A DNA stretch of 64,000 bases. Origin: Inonotus obliquus (Eukaryota > Basidiomycota > Agaricomycetes > Hymenochaetales > Hymenochaetaceae). Below the pieces are notes generated by a model, which was not told the DNA's origin, ran no database searches, and saw only the letters and a list, made by a program, of their open reading frames with translations. Both the position numbers and the translations under genes were made by a program. The stretch is taken from assembly GCA_032164295.1 (NCBI GenBank), contig JAJHTX010000001.1, forward strand, positions 3,162,001 to 3,226,000, written 5' to 3'. This document shows, piece by piece, positions 11,401-19,155 of the stretch (positions are counted from its first letter, which is position 1; the number at the start of each line of letters is the position of its first letter).

Positions 11401-13773
11401 GAATGGCCTACACCAACGACGAAACGGGAGATCAGGAAGTTCCAAGGATTTTGCAACTTCTATCGAAGATTCGTGAAGAACTATGCAGAGCGCATACACC
11501 CGATTAACGAACTCACCAAGAAGGATAGGAAGTTCGTATGGACAACTGAATGTCAGCAAGCATTCGAGGACATCAAGCAAGCGTTTCAGACGGAAATAAC
11601 GCTAGGTTATCCAAACCACGATAAACCATTCATCCTCGAAACAGATGCATCGAAATTTGCGATCGGAGCTTTACTCCAGCAAGAAGACGACAAGGGCGAA
11701 CTACGACCGTTAGCCACAATGTCGAAGCAGTTGTCAGGAGCACAACTCAACTGGCCAGTTCACGAAAAAGAGATGTTCGCAATTGTTCATTCACTCAACG
11801 AATGGAGACACTTGCTCGAAGGAACGAAACATCCTTTTATCATTCGAACGGATCACAAGAACCTGCAATGGTTCATGACAGGACAGAACCTATCTGAGAA
11901 GCTGAAACGATGGATGCTAAAGCTATCCCAGTTTAACTTCAAGATGATACATTGGCCAGGCAAAGAGAACAAAGCCGACGCACTATCAAGGCGAACCGAT
12001 TACGAAATCGGCAAAGATACAGAGAAGATCACTATGCTACCAGCAGACCGCATACAGCAGCAAACGTTGAAACGAACGGAAGTCGCAGGACTATACGAGT
12101 TGAAAACTACGTCAGTCAGGATCACGGACCCGATACTTCGAACTATTCGAAAGGACTATGCGACGAAGGAGGCACAAACCGAATGGAACGTCATACGGAA
12201 TACGAAAGACAGAAGCCACACCTACACGGATGGAACTCGTTATGTAGATGGAAAGTTATGGATCCCGCCGAACGCCAACCTACGAAGTCTACTAATGCGA
12301 AGGCACCATGACCACACAACTGCAGGCCATCCCGGAGTAGCCAAAACCACTGAGCTTCTGGAGAGACGATACTATTGGCCAAACCTTCGATCGGACGTCC
12401 GAGACTACGTAACAACTTGCGACGCATGTCAGCGATCAAAGCCTCTTCGGCAAAATCGCGAGCCACCGATTCAACCGATATCCCCACCTGAAAGGCCATG
12501 GGAAGCCATTTCCTGTGACCTGGTTACAGACCTACCAGTCAGTACCGAGGGATATGACACCATATTGGTTGTTGTGGATAGACTTACCAAGATGGGGAGG
12601 TTCATCCCTACGACGGGTGTACCGAATGCCAAACGCATTGCACAGATGTTCATCCAAAACATCTTCAAGCATTATGGGACCCCAAAGGTTGTACTCTCCG
12701 ACAGAGGAAGCAACTTCACGGCGCAGTTTTTGAAGGAGTTCTGCCGACTCCTCGAAATCGATTGGAAAACTAGCACCGCGTATCACCCACAAACCGATGG
12801 TCAAACAGAGCGACTGAACCAAACGATGGAACAGTACTTACGCTGCTATGTGTCCTACCGACAGACAGATTGGGCACATTACTTGGATCTCGCAGAATTC
12901 GCCTATAACAACAGACAGCATTCAGCGACACGTCAATCACCATTCTACACGTTGTACGGATGGAATCCAACAACTGACTTTGCCAATCACGACGAAAGCA
13001 ACGTCCCAGAAGCACAAGATTACCGAGAGGAGCTTCAACAAGCGCAGCGACAAGCCTATGCAAGCATTAAGCAGGCTAACGAAGCGATGAAGTTATATGC
13101 AGACTTACATCGAGGGAAGCTACCAGATTATCGACCTGGAGACGAAGTGATGTTGGATATGAAGAACTTAGCAAGACTCGAACCGACGAAGAAACTAGCC
13201 ATGAAATGGGCAGGGCCTTATAAAGTCGACAAGGCCGTAGGGAAGGTTTCATTTCGACTGAAACTTCCTGAAACGATGGCAATTCACCCAGTATTTCATG
13301 CGAGTCTATTGAAGCCATACAAGCGGAAAGAATTCCCAGGACGTAAGCAACTTACGGAACCACCACCAGTAGAAGTGGAAGGCGCAGCCGAATACGAAGT
13401 CGAAGCAGTTCAAGATACCAGACTGCGGCGCAGCAAGGTGCAATACCTAGTCAGATGGAAAGGCTATGCAGAAACAACATGGGAACCGCTGGAGAACCTG
13501 AAGCACACGTACAAGCTAGTTGAGGACTTCCACAAGAAGTATCCTCAGGCGCAGAAGCCACGGAACCTTACGCAATGGTTATCCGCGAGGCGCCGGAATA
13601 GGAAACAAACGAGTCACGAGGACACGGAAGAATCCTCCAACGGATCAGAAGGATCGACGTCAGACTCAGAAGGTAATACTGATACCGAAAGCACAGTATC
13701 AGAAGACAGTCAACGCAGCATGCGCAGTCGAGGAAGGACTACACGCAGCAGCAGACGACTACGCCCGCAGTAG
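8422..13773 (+). CDS. pol: Element A Pol: protease, RT, RNase H, integrase, chromodomain
   Basis: The frame is open from 8347 (the -1 frame of gag). The first ATG at 8422 gives 1783 aa, so the true product is probably a Gag-Pol fusion. The domains are: protease D-S-G at residues 33-35; a roughly 550-residue Arg/Lys/Ser-rich linker with repeated NK(T/P)L motifs; RT with Y-L-D-D at 926; RNase H with ETDAS (D at 1075); integrase HHCC zinc finger from about 1295; catalytic D1366, D1427, E1463 (35 residues between the last two); and a C-terminal chromodomain from about 1658 (YEVEAV...WKGY...TWEPLENL). The chromodomain places it among the chromoviruses and suggests targeting to modified chromatin. 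No stop or frameshift is seen. The linker makes it about 400-500 residues longer than usual. Confidence 0.95.
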   Translation: MYSKGLPTYALHPRLPIRILVGTQTLAVKALIDSGATCSTIHPELVRKHDLPRRTLSQPRPLRNADGTSNRKGAIKYEVDALIFDGIKPIGQTLAVAHTGTDQIILGIDYLGKANPIIDWKEQVMEGNGQTIPFELSIVRAESTSKKRKRKRKSTNRNRRGRTNKPSPRSGSTNKTERRGSNGNKATKGRVNKTLRSNQSSNSNKATRNDPSVNGPKGNLVTDKRKSVDDQENSCNREQRRKARPNRIGEATSQERPSWYGNERAITQDEGTKTSKALYKTEKRKVPQVDQRSQHGSGNKTKQAQGSRNKTLKSRDDQRPKPQGIGNKPLNSQRSTNKTLPLDSKSPVTRKTAYGRKTKAKATKSPGSDSSDNSETDSDSDNDSGIWIRPDLNTKERQRDDRPREGRNRSESRSTRNETRNVSPPRIRPRSGSQFSNAPRKRARTPEGERTSNAPRQSSANKTLQSSQSIGNKTRQDWAVPIRPEDESRSPISRFGNEQAERPDTRVQSQGSRNKPLQPSTTSLGKRRQESPSVERKTTKPRVVKEDPTFKYWKGYLREGEEAVGNFDPKGTWIMPRKERFEDKPILGHRRRQSIDSTGSTRTRSPAPKRTRWEHTDQDEVMDELQEPGGTQPQEEMHIERMVTNEPSPIQQRIAYLATEARGKSKPLLQKEDLAELFEIKRNWSPNTNRQHRQEKQPLNKVSSVAQQYSQQKAAAEGLLDTQKRDWRKLLPRQIADYADVFDPDRARRLPRHTKYDMVIHLDEKEPLPKPRPIIKLTPVEQEALDNHVDELMKKGWITKVEPHEPCPVASPVFFVGKKDGGARVVTDYRAINQITIPDPYPIPIMNGLPDKLAGNNYFFTLDMRSGYHNLRIKEGDEWKAAFRVGNAIYKPLVMMFGMKNSPAIFQRFMNDNFEQWLRSQEILIYLDDIIGKAKTEEEHWKLLRAVLKKCRELDIYLKIEKCHFLQKKLDYLGFIVGDKGVQMDPYKLKAIAEWPTPTTKREIRKFQGFCNFYRRFVKNYAERIHPINELTKKDRKFVWTTECQQAFEDIKQAFQTEITLGYPNHDKPFILETDASKFAIGALLQQEDDKGELRPLATMSKQLSGAQLNWPVHEKEMFAIVHSLNEWRHLLEGTKHPFIIRTDHKNLQWFMTGQNLSEKLKRWMLKLSQFNFKMIHWPGKENKADALSRRTDYEIGKDTEKITMLPADRIQQQTLKRTEVAGLYELKTTSVRITDPILRTIRKDYATKEAQTEWNVIRNTKDRSHTYTDGTRYVDGKLWIPPNANLRSLLMRRHHDHTTAGHPGVAKTTELLERRYYWPNLRSDVRDYVTTCDACQRSKPLRQNREPPIQPISPPERPWEAISCDLVTDLPVSTEGYDTILVVVDRLTKMGRFIPTTGVPNAKRIAQMFIQNIFKHYGTPKVVLSDRGSNFTAQFLKEFCRLLEIDWKTSTAYHPQTDGQTERLNQTMEQYLRCYVSYRQTDWAHYLDLAEFAYNNRQHSATRQSPFYTLYGWNPTTDFANHDESNVPEAQDYREELQQAQRQAYASIKQANEAMKLYADLHRGKLPDYRPGDEVMLDMKNLARLEPTKKLAMKWAGPYKVDKAVGKVSFRLKLPETMAIHPVFHASLLKPYKRKEFPGRKQLTEPPPVEVEGAAEYEVEAVQDTRLRRSKVQYLVRWKGYAETTWEPLENLKHTYKLVEDFHKKYPQAQKPRNLTQWLSARRRNRKQTSHEDTEESSNGSEGSTSDSEGNTDTESTVSEDSQRSMRSRGRTTRSSRRLRPQ
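8905..9981 (+). repeat. Dispersed GGCANNNNCAATAAGNCC repeats in the pol linker
   Basis: About a dozen in-frame copies of a GCA(G/T)NNNCAATAAGAC-like motif encode G/S-x-x-N-K-(T/P/A)-(L/K/E). Examples are near 8937, 8961, 8992, 9310, 9341, 9391, 9427, 9798, 9829 and 9952. They are spaced irregularly between protease and RT in low-complexity basic sequence. The function is unknown. Confidence 0.75.
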
Positions 13774-14085
13774 AAACAACTGCGGCACAGCAAGTAGTAC
13801 TCATCCGCAGCTGATCACAGCAGATCGCAGCAGATGATGACATTCTCGCAGCAATGCTTGAGAATTTACGAAGTCACGACAAGTCATGAACAGTCACGAA
13901 CGAACGAGAGACACTGCGGCACAGTATACGCAGTAGAGGTCAAGTCATATCGAAAACAACTGGACCGATCACCCAGTCATACGCAGTAACGACGCAAAGC
14001 TATAAGAACAAGCAGTAACGACCTATGAACAGCACCAACGCCAGAAACAACTCTCATTCGACACGAAACAAGTCTACATTTCGAA
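13774..14085 (+). other. Element A spacer between pol and ORF4
   Basis: A stretch rich in cgcagcag/agtcacga-like short repeats with no ORF. TATAAGAA at about 14001 lies 85 bp before the ORF4 ATG and could serve as an internal promoter. That is weak evidence by itself. Confidence 0.3.
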
Positions 14086-15102
14086 ATGCCACTACTCGAA
14101 ACACTTGCAGAAGTACAGCATGCGCAACTCAATGTCACAGAAGTCGACATACAGTCACGACCCGACAAATATCAATGGCCACAGCTAGACGACAGGGAGA
14201 ACACCGAGATGTTATGGGATGACATCATACCCTCGAACGTCGGCAGATATTTCGACGATTTCATGGACAAGATCAGCATGGCACATCAGCGCGGCATGGG
14301 ATACAATATGCTGCTAATGCCACCGATATTCTTGGGATCTTGGTTTGCCATGACTACAGAAGCTTACAATTCAGTGAGAAGACTCAATGACGACGCTTAC
14401 ATCGCATATGCTCTAGATCTCAGCACAGCGATTCTATCGTATCAACCGTTGCTGTTGTCACAACCGGAGACAGTCAACAACTGCGTCGCATTACTCTATG
14501 CAGCAACGAGGATCTGCGCATATCGAGTCGAGCTTACAGAAGCGTTCGAACACAAGGTCATGCGATGGTCGCTTATCCACTGTATCACAGCCAAAGAACG
14601 CGACTACATCGAGTACATCGCGCAGCAGCAAATTCAATATGCACGACTCAAGAGACGTTTCTACTCTACGATCAACATCCTTAGACAAACATGGGAACGA
14701 ACAAAGGCACCAGGACGATCTATCCCATGGGACACACCTCATCGAGACTTACCATACTTGGAGGCGTGGAAACTGATCGAGAACGAAGAAACGGAACGCC
14801 GCAACAAAGCGAAAGAAGCAGCGGAAGGATTATGGGAGAACCCTCCGGACAAACTAGACCAATCTATTTGTTGGCCTTACGACGAGGACTACCTCCAGGC
14901 ACTCAACAGTGCGGAATACCGCCTTAGATACACCCTAGGCGCGGTACTACATCCTAAAGATAGTAGCTGGTTCACGGACGTATATCAATATCCGCAGAAG
15001 CTACAATCCCGGAAACCCGAGGACGAGACATCCAATAGTCGCAAGCGATCCCACGATGACACAGAAGAATTCGATCTAGCGCCGACAGATGACGAAGCAT
15101 AA
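14086..15102 (+). CDS. Element A ORF4, accessory protein of unknown function
   Basis: An intact 338-aa ATG ORF between pol and the 3' LTR. It looks like a soluble helical protein, rich in L, Y, W and A in the middle (an AYALDLSTAIL region, then a VALLYAATRICAY region), with a basic-acidic tail (SRKRSHDD...APTDDEA) that could hold a nuclear localisation signal. No zinc finger, protease or envelope feature is seen and I recognise no family. Its position corresponds to env or accessory genes of retroviruses. It is separated from pol by 312 bp, so it would need its own mRNA, splicing or reinitiation. Confidence 0.6.
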   Translation: MPLLETLAEVQHAQLNVTEVDIQSRPDKYQWPQLDDRENTEMLWDDIIPSNVGRYFDDFMDKISMAHQRGMGYNMLLMPPIFLGSWFAMTTEAYNSVRRLNDDAYIAYALDLSTAILSYQPLLLSQPETVNNCVALLYAATRICAYRVELTEAFEHKVMRWSLIHCITAKERDYIEYIAQQQIQYARLKRRFYSTINILRQTWERTKAPGRSIPWDTPHRDLPYLEAWKLIENEETERRNKAKEAAEGLWENPPDKLDQSICWPYDEDYLQALNSAEYRLRYTLGAVLHPKDSSWFTDVYQYPQKLQSRKPEDETSNSRKRSHDDTEEFDLAPTDDEA

Positions 15103-15527
15103 CTATGCAACTCATTCTTCTATGGTATTTATTGACAGGACAACACATGCACACCCTATGGTATCTATTCAACATTATGCAACCCGACATCCCCTATGGT
15201 ATTTATGAATGCCAAGTCAACTGCGCACATACATCGAAGAATCACGGGACTATTACGAAGCGACTACGGGCAAGATAATTCGTACACGAATAACAGGATA
15301 TGGGAAATCCGCAGCACGACAATAATAGAGTGCGACAGCGAAGCACAGATCGCAGCAAGACAATTGAAAACCGCAGCAACCGCAGCACGGTGAACCCGGG
15401 GAAGACTAGAACAGAGTCACGAAGGGTACGAGTTGGAAAAGCATAAATAGAGGCAGGAATCCAACAGGAGAGCCTCAGCTGGAAAAGCAACAAGTAGTCT
15501 AGAACCACCAACGACACCTCGAACACC
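15103..15527 (+). promoter_or_regulatory. Element A spacer with internal promoter for ORF5
   Basis: Three imperfect copies of CTATGGTATYTATT lie at about 15120, 15156 and 15194. Further on, GGAAAAGCATAAATAGAGG (about 15435-15453) closely matches the LTR core promoter GGAAAAGGTATAAATAG and sits about 85 bp before the ORF5 ATG, as expected for a TATA box with a short leader. I infer a subgenomic promoter derived from, or convergent with, the LTR promoter. Confidence 0.5.
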
Positions 15528-16292
15528 ATGAACGCCTACTACACCGCACTCCTCATCATCACGGTCTGCACCACAGCCGTTGTGATCATGGACGTCGTAC
15601 GACGAGCGCTGGAACGCTGGGAGCAGTTAGTAGTGAGGCTAGAGGAAATAAACAGAGAGCAGCACGAGATGAGGATAGAGGAGTCACGAAGGACCCAAGA
15701 AGTGAGACGAGCACGAGCCCAAGGCCGTAACCTCACGGTCGAGGCACTCCACCACCTAAGCGCAACGTCCTTCGGACGCATGGAAGACCGCCTTCAAGAA
15801 ATACTACAGAGCATCCCCGACCGAGCAATCGAAGACCTAGCAACATCGAGCGCAGCAAGACTCGATCAGCTGGTCGATGACGTCGCAAGGATGCGGGCGG
15901 CAATAGAAGAACTCGAAGCGATCAGGAACACGGCAGAAGCACAACAGGCACAGGCACCGGTAGAAGCACCACCGGCAACGCCCGACGACCTATACGTCGA
16001 CCTACCCGGCTACGTACAACCCGAACCAGAAGCATGGCCAGAAGCAGACGCGGCAGAAGCAGAAGCAAACGCGTGGGGCGGCCCGTACATACTACAGGGT
16101 CCGCAACCGCCGGCTAATGCCCCGTGGTGGCCGATGCGAGGAAGACAGCGGGTGTCGGAAAGGTCAGGCCTGCACAACCGGGCAGCCGAATCGCCAGAGT
16201 CAGGCGAAGGCTCAGTAAGCCCCGGTGAGAGCCGAGATCGCGAGTGGACAGCGCGTGGATGGAACGACGGTCAGACCCATTGGGAGGACTGA
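15528..16292 (+). CDS. Element A ORF5, membrane-anchored coiled-coil protein in env position
   Basis: A 254-aa ATG ORF. Residues about 4-24 form a hydrophobic N-terminal segment (YTALLIITVCTTAVVIMDVV) that should act as a signal anchor. A charged helical coiled coil (about 25-115, many E/R/Q) and then a Pro/Glu/Ala-rich acidic, Trp-containing C-terminal half follow. There is no furin site, fusion peptide or C-terminal anchor, so it is not a typical envelope. A type II or III membrane protein is more likely. It is the last gene before the polypurine tract and has its own upstream TATA. No family recognised. Confidence 0.6.
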   Translation: MNAYYTALLIITVCTTAVVIMDVVRRALERWEQLVVRLEEINREQHEMRIEESRRTQEVRRARAQGRNLTVEALHHLSATSFGRMEDRLQEILQSIPDRAIEDLATSSAARLDQLVDDVARMRAAIEELEAIRNTAEAQQAQAPVEAPPATPDDLYVDLPGYVQPEPEAWPEADAAEAEANAWGGPYILQGPQPPANAPWWPMRGRQRVSERSGLHNRAAESPESGEGSVSPGESRDREWTARGWNDGQTHWED

Positions 16293-16652
16293 ACCGGCAG
16301 GGCAAGAGGTGCAGAGGGAGGAAAAATAATAAAGAAAATTTTCTTATTTTGCTTTTGGTGTGACAAGTCTAAGTCCACTAAAGTGAAACTTAAAGGAAAT
16401 TTGCAAGAAGAAACAACAATTCGACTGGGAGTCAAGCTATCTCCCTTTACTTTCTTCAAATTACCCTCGAAGCACGCTCTCAAATCGAGCTCAGTATACG
16501 ATTTCAGACTTCAATAAGTCTTTCAACTGCATCAAGCACACGAATTTCGAAGGAAATACGAAGCAACATCGTCACTAATTTCGCACACGATCCGACGATC
16601 TCATCGCAATTTCAACCCAATTGAGATCTTTTCCCTATCGAGTAAAGATCTT
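16293..16652 (+). other. Element A 3' untranslated region before the polypurine tract
   Basis: An AT-richer stretch without an ORF. It lies between the ORF5 stop and the polypurine tract and probably forms an intercistronic or 3' UTR segment. Confidence 0.4.
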
Positions 16653-16665
16653 GGAGGGGGGCGAG
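16653..16665 (+). other. Element A polypurine tract
   Basis: GGAGGGGGGCGAG directly abuts the right LTR start at 16666. This is the expected place for the plus-strand primer. Confidence 0.85.
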
Positions 16666-16723
16666 TGAAAGGATTGTGCTGAAATTTTGATTCGATTAGG
16701 AACGCCGATCGAAACTACCCCGG

Positions 16724-17500
16724 ATGGGACCGGTTAATTTCACTGGCCGGAGACGATCAGGATCGACAGCGAGAAGCGGAGAACACGCGAATCCAATACA
16801 ATCCGAAGCCGACGATCAAGAAGCATCGGCTAGCAACGCTAATCCCGACGATCACACTAAACCTTCGCAAACGATGCAGCAAGTACAGCAACCTCCAACG
16901 GCTTGCTATAAATGCAGAAGAGTGCGACAGATCATCGAAGACCTACACAAGATAATACTACGGGAGGCAACGGGCATGTTAACATATCATGTGTCCAGCG
17001 AACGAGCAACAGCTTATCGAGAATATCACAATCCCCCGGAGGTCGTTCGAAATCGCACGAGGTCAACAATAGCAATGGATACGGCAATAGGCATGCAACC
17101 AAAGACGCACTGGACAATAGTAGGAATCCACGACATATTAGCACTCGAGTGCCCAAGCACATTCGTGGAGATCAGTGCAGACTATGTTACGAACCGCCGC
17201 TCACCGATAACAGCGGCATGGGTTGCAAACACACTCAGGGAACTATGGGCATACTGCAAAGCTATTCGACTACAAGGAGACCTATACCTAGGCTGGAGAA
17301 TACCTTCGAACGATACTCGACGAAGTGTACGGCTACTCATCGCCATAGGCACATACGTTAAACCACCTTGGTTTCCCCACGATGATATCCGATGTCGAAT
17401 CACACTTGACGGCCCCGAACAAGAGTCCCGAGGCGACAAGCAAATCACAGCCTTCATAGCCCCAGATGCTATACAACGGAACCCCGACGGAATTCCTTAA
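16724..17500 (+). CDS. LTR (U3)-encoded 258-aa protein of element A, 3' copy
   Basis: The sequence is identical to 4353-5129. In the 3' LTR it lies in U3, upstream of R, so it is present at the 3' end of full-length RNA starting in the 5' LTR, like the U3-encoded genes of some complex retroviruses. The visible features are the disordered basic N terminus, the C61-x2-C64 pair and a helical to mixed C-terminal domain. Function unknown. Confidence 0.65.
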   Translation: MGPVNFTGRRRSGSTARSGEHANPIQSEADDQEASASNANPDDHTKPSQTMQQVQQPPTACYKCRRVRQIIEDLHKIILREATGMLTYHVSSERATAYREYHNPPEVVRNRTRSTIAMDTAIGMQPKTHWTIVGIHDILALECPSTFVEISADYVTNRRSPITAAWVANTLRELWAYCKAIRLQGDLYLGWRIPSNDTRRSVRLLIAIGTYVKPPWFPHDDIRCRITLDGPEQESRGDKQITAFIAPDAIQRNPDGIP

Positions 17501-17759
17501 ATGCACGAGCAACTGCGGACGAGCGAACTTTAACTACGGCGCAGCCATGCAAAACCAATGGCATACGAACACGCATTCAATGACTCACTCACTGACTCAC
17601 TCTATGCACAGGGCGCAGCACAAGGCCGACCCCGAGCATAGGTTTCAATTCAGTTCAAGTCAAGATGAGTCAACGCCGAGTCATCATCCTGCACAGGGCG
17701 CAGTCGATGAGTCAATCCGCAGCAGAACAATGGAATTACCAGACGAGTTTGGAAGCTAG
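17466..17759 (+). CDS. Possible second small U3 ORF (97 aa), 3' copy
   Basis: Identical to 5095-5388. It overlaps the end of the 258-aa ORF and is His/Ser/Thr-rich. Weak support. Confidence 0.2.
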   Translation: MLYNGTPTEFLKCTSNCGRANFNYGAAMQNQWHTNTHSMTHSLTHSMHRAQHKADPEHRFQFSSSQDESTPSHHPAQGAVDESIRSRTMELPDEFGS

Positions 17760-18231
17760 AACAACGAATCAGATCGAGAGTAGGAACTACGGAGCGTAGG
17801 AAGTGGTCCGTCCACAACATGAGGAAAAGGTATAAATAGTTGTAGACTTAGACCGTAGCTCCCCATCTTTCTTTCGATCGTCTTGTACATCGAGTCCTCT
17901 TAGGCATCTAGCTTCTAATCTGAAGACCACCTAATCTGCTTAACCTCTCTTACTCTACGGCGTGGAGCGATTGATTAGTCGCCCACCGACTAGGGAAGCT
18001 TACGAACGGCAGTCGACACTGTCCTACTAGTCTGTCAACGAGGTTGAGGCCCGACTTGATTAGCTAAACGAAAACGTCCGAGGCAACGCTTAGATACTTG
18101 GGAATCTGCCCTGCTTGTGAAAACCGAGTAGGCTCCGGAAACTCTTAGAAAAGCATCGCCGAACCCGTAACACTGGTCTCAGTCCTACTGTGGTTACTGT
18201 ATAGTCCCTTTAGGGCGAGCGTTTTCTAACA

Positions 18232-18236
18232 GAATG
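18232..18236. repeat. Target-site duplication of element A, right copy (GAATG)
   Basis: GAATG directly follows the CTAACA end of the right LTR and matches 4290-4294. Confidence 0.95.
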
Positions 18237-18738
18237 GGAGAGAGTGAAGAAAATGCTGGTGGAGTACGCAACCAAGTTGCTAGAACATGACTACAGCTCC
18301 GAGCTCATGGAACCTATGACCAGGATGGAGATGCACCGGGATGGAACCACTTCTCTCCATATGTGCCGACGTTTTCACATTGTTGCTCGAGACCTGGAAT
18401 TGTACATTCCTGCTCCGTTGAAGGGATGCCAGATCCTCAGAGAAGAAGAATACCTATGGTTAGTCTGTCTCAACGAAGCCATTGCCCACGCACATGACCT
18501 ATGCAAGGAGAGTTACACTATTGGACCACACCTTCCTTATGACCCAATTACGGAGTTGATAGATGAGATTGCTCATGCCAGGTTGCCAGAAGAAGATTGG
18601 GAGGTACTTCCTCAACCAGTAACGCTACGCAACAACAGAGATGGAGCAACATCACCTGACTCACTAGGGTATGAAAGTGGAATCAGTTCCAATGCAGATG
18701 AGTGGAACCTCTCTTCCTCTGATATTAGTCCTTTTTAA
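18237..18738 (+). pseudogene. gag-like polyprotein of outer element, 3' segment
   Basis: This continues the outer ORF after the insertion in the phase expected if element A and one GAATG are removed. It is helical and rich in E, L, M and H, with an acidic, Ser-rich C terminus ending SSDISPF. There is no ATG at the junction, so as it stands it could only be made from a start inside, such as the ATG at 18253. It is the C-terminal part of the domain that follows the hydrophobic leader at 3477. Its function is unknown. Confidence 0.7.
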
Positions 18739-19155
18739 TTGCGCCGGTGCTCACTCATTTTCAATGCTCATTTCTCCATTTATTTCAATTTGGGAATTGG
18801 CCTTTCGACTCAGCCTCTACCCACCTACTATGTCTAAATTTGGAAATTTGCCATTTATTTCTGACTCATAATTTTCAAATGCGCAATCACCCCTCACTCA
18901 ATGTTTCTATTTATTTATTGATCAACCCCCACTTTATTCATAATTTCTTTTCATCACCAATCAACCCCCACTTAAATAAATGGTACAAAATTAGTTGTTT
19001 TGAAGTATTGGACATTCTGACTTTCATATTATGGTTCTCACTCTCAGATAAATTAGGAAAAATTATTTTCTTTATTTTTCTGATGTTTTTCAAGTCTGGA
19101 ATTAGGATAGGATCAATCTCTCTTAGAACTTTCAGACATTTTTTATTCTTTCAGG
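18739..19155 (+). other. AT-rich spacer, probable intron between outer gag and pol
   Basis: The frame is open, but its composition (T-rich, F/L/I-rich translation) is unlike the pol text that follows. TTCTTTCAG at about 19147-19155 is a good 3' splice site, and after it the text (DLWTRVES...) looks like real pol. The matching donor is not certain: GTATGA near 18669 is one choice. The first triplet of the open stretch at 18747 is GTG, not ATG. Confidence 0.45.

Larger units (their letters stand above)
4295..18231 (+). mobile_element. Element A: complete 13.9-kb chromovirus-like LTR retrotransposon with accessory ORFs
   Basis: The element has two 1566-bp LTRs (4295-5860 and 16666-18231), a 5-bp TSD, a polypurine tract and a self-complementary primer-binding site. 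In order it encodes ORF1 (coiled coil), gag (zinc knuckle), pol (PR-RT-RH-IN-chromodomain), ORF4, a membrane-anchored ORF5, and a 258-aa ORF in the U3 of each LTR. All ORFs are intact and the LTRs look identical, so insertion was recent and the copy may be competent. At 13.9 kb it is more than twice the usual 5-6 kb of fungal gypsy elements. The extra genes account for most of the difference. Confidence 0.95.
16666..18231 (+). repeat. Element A 3' LTR
   Basis: The 1566-bp partner of 4295-5860, beginning TGAAAGG and ending TTCTAACA, followed by GAATG. Its TATA box is at 17831-17839. No mismatch with the left LTR was noticed by eye. Transcripts starting here could run into the outer element's pol. 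Confidence 0.95.

Noticed and set aside
15528..16292. Calling ORF5 a true envelope glycoprotein
   Set aside because: There is no cleavage site, fusion peptide or C-terminal membrane anchor. Only position and the N-terminal anchor fit.
18747..19155. Treating the open stretch before outer pol as coding (it is in frame)
   Set aside because: No ATG start, T-rich composition and a strong 3' splice site at about 19155 point to an intron or spacer.
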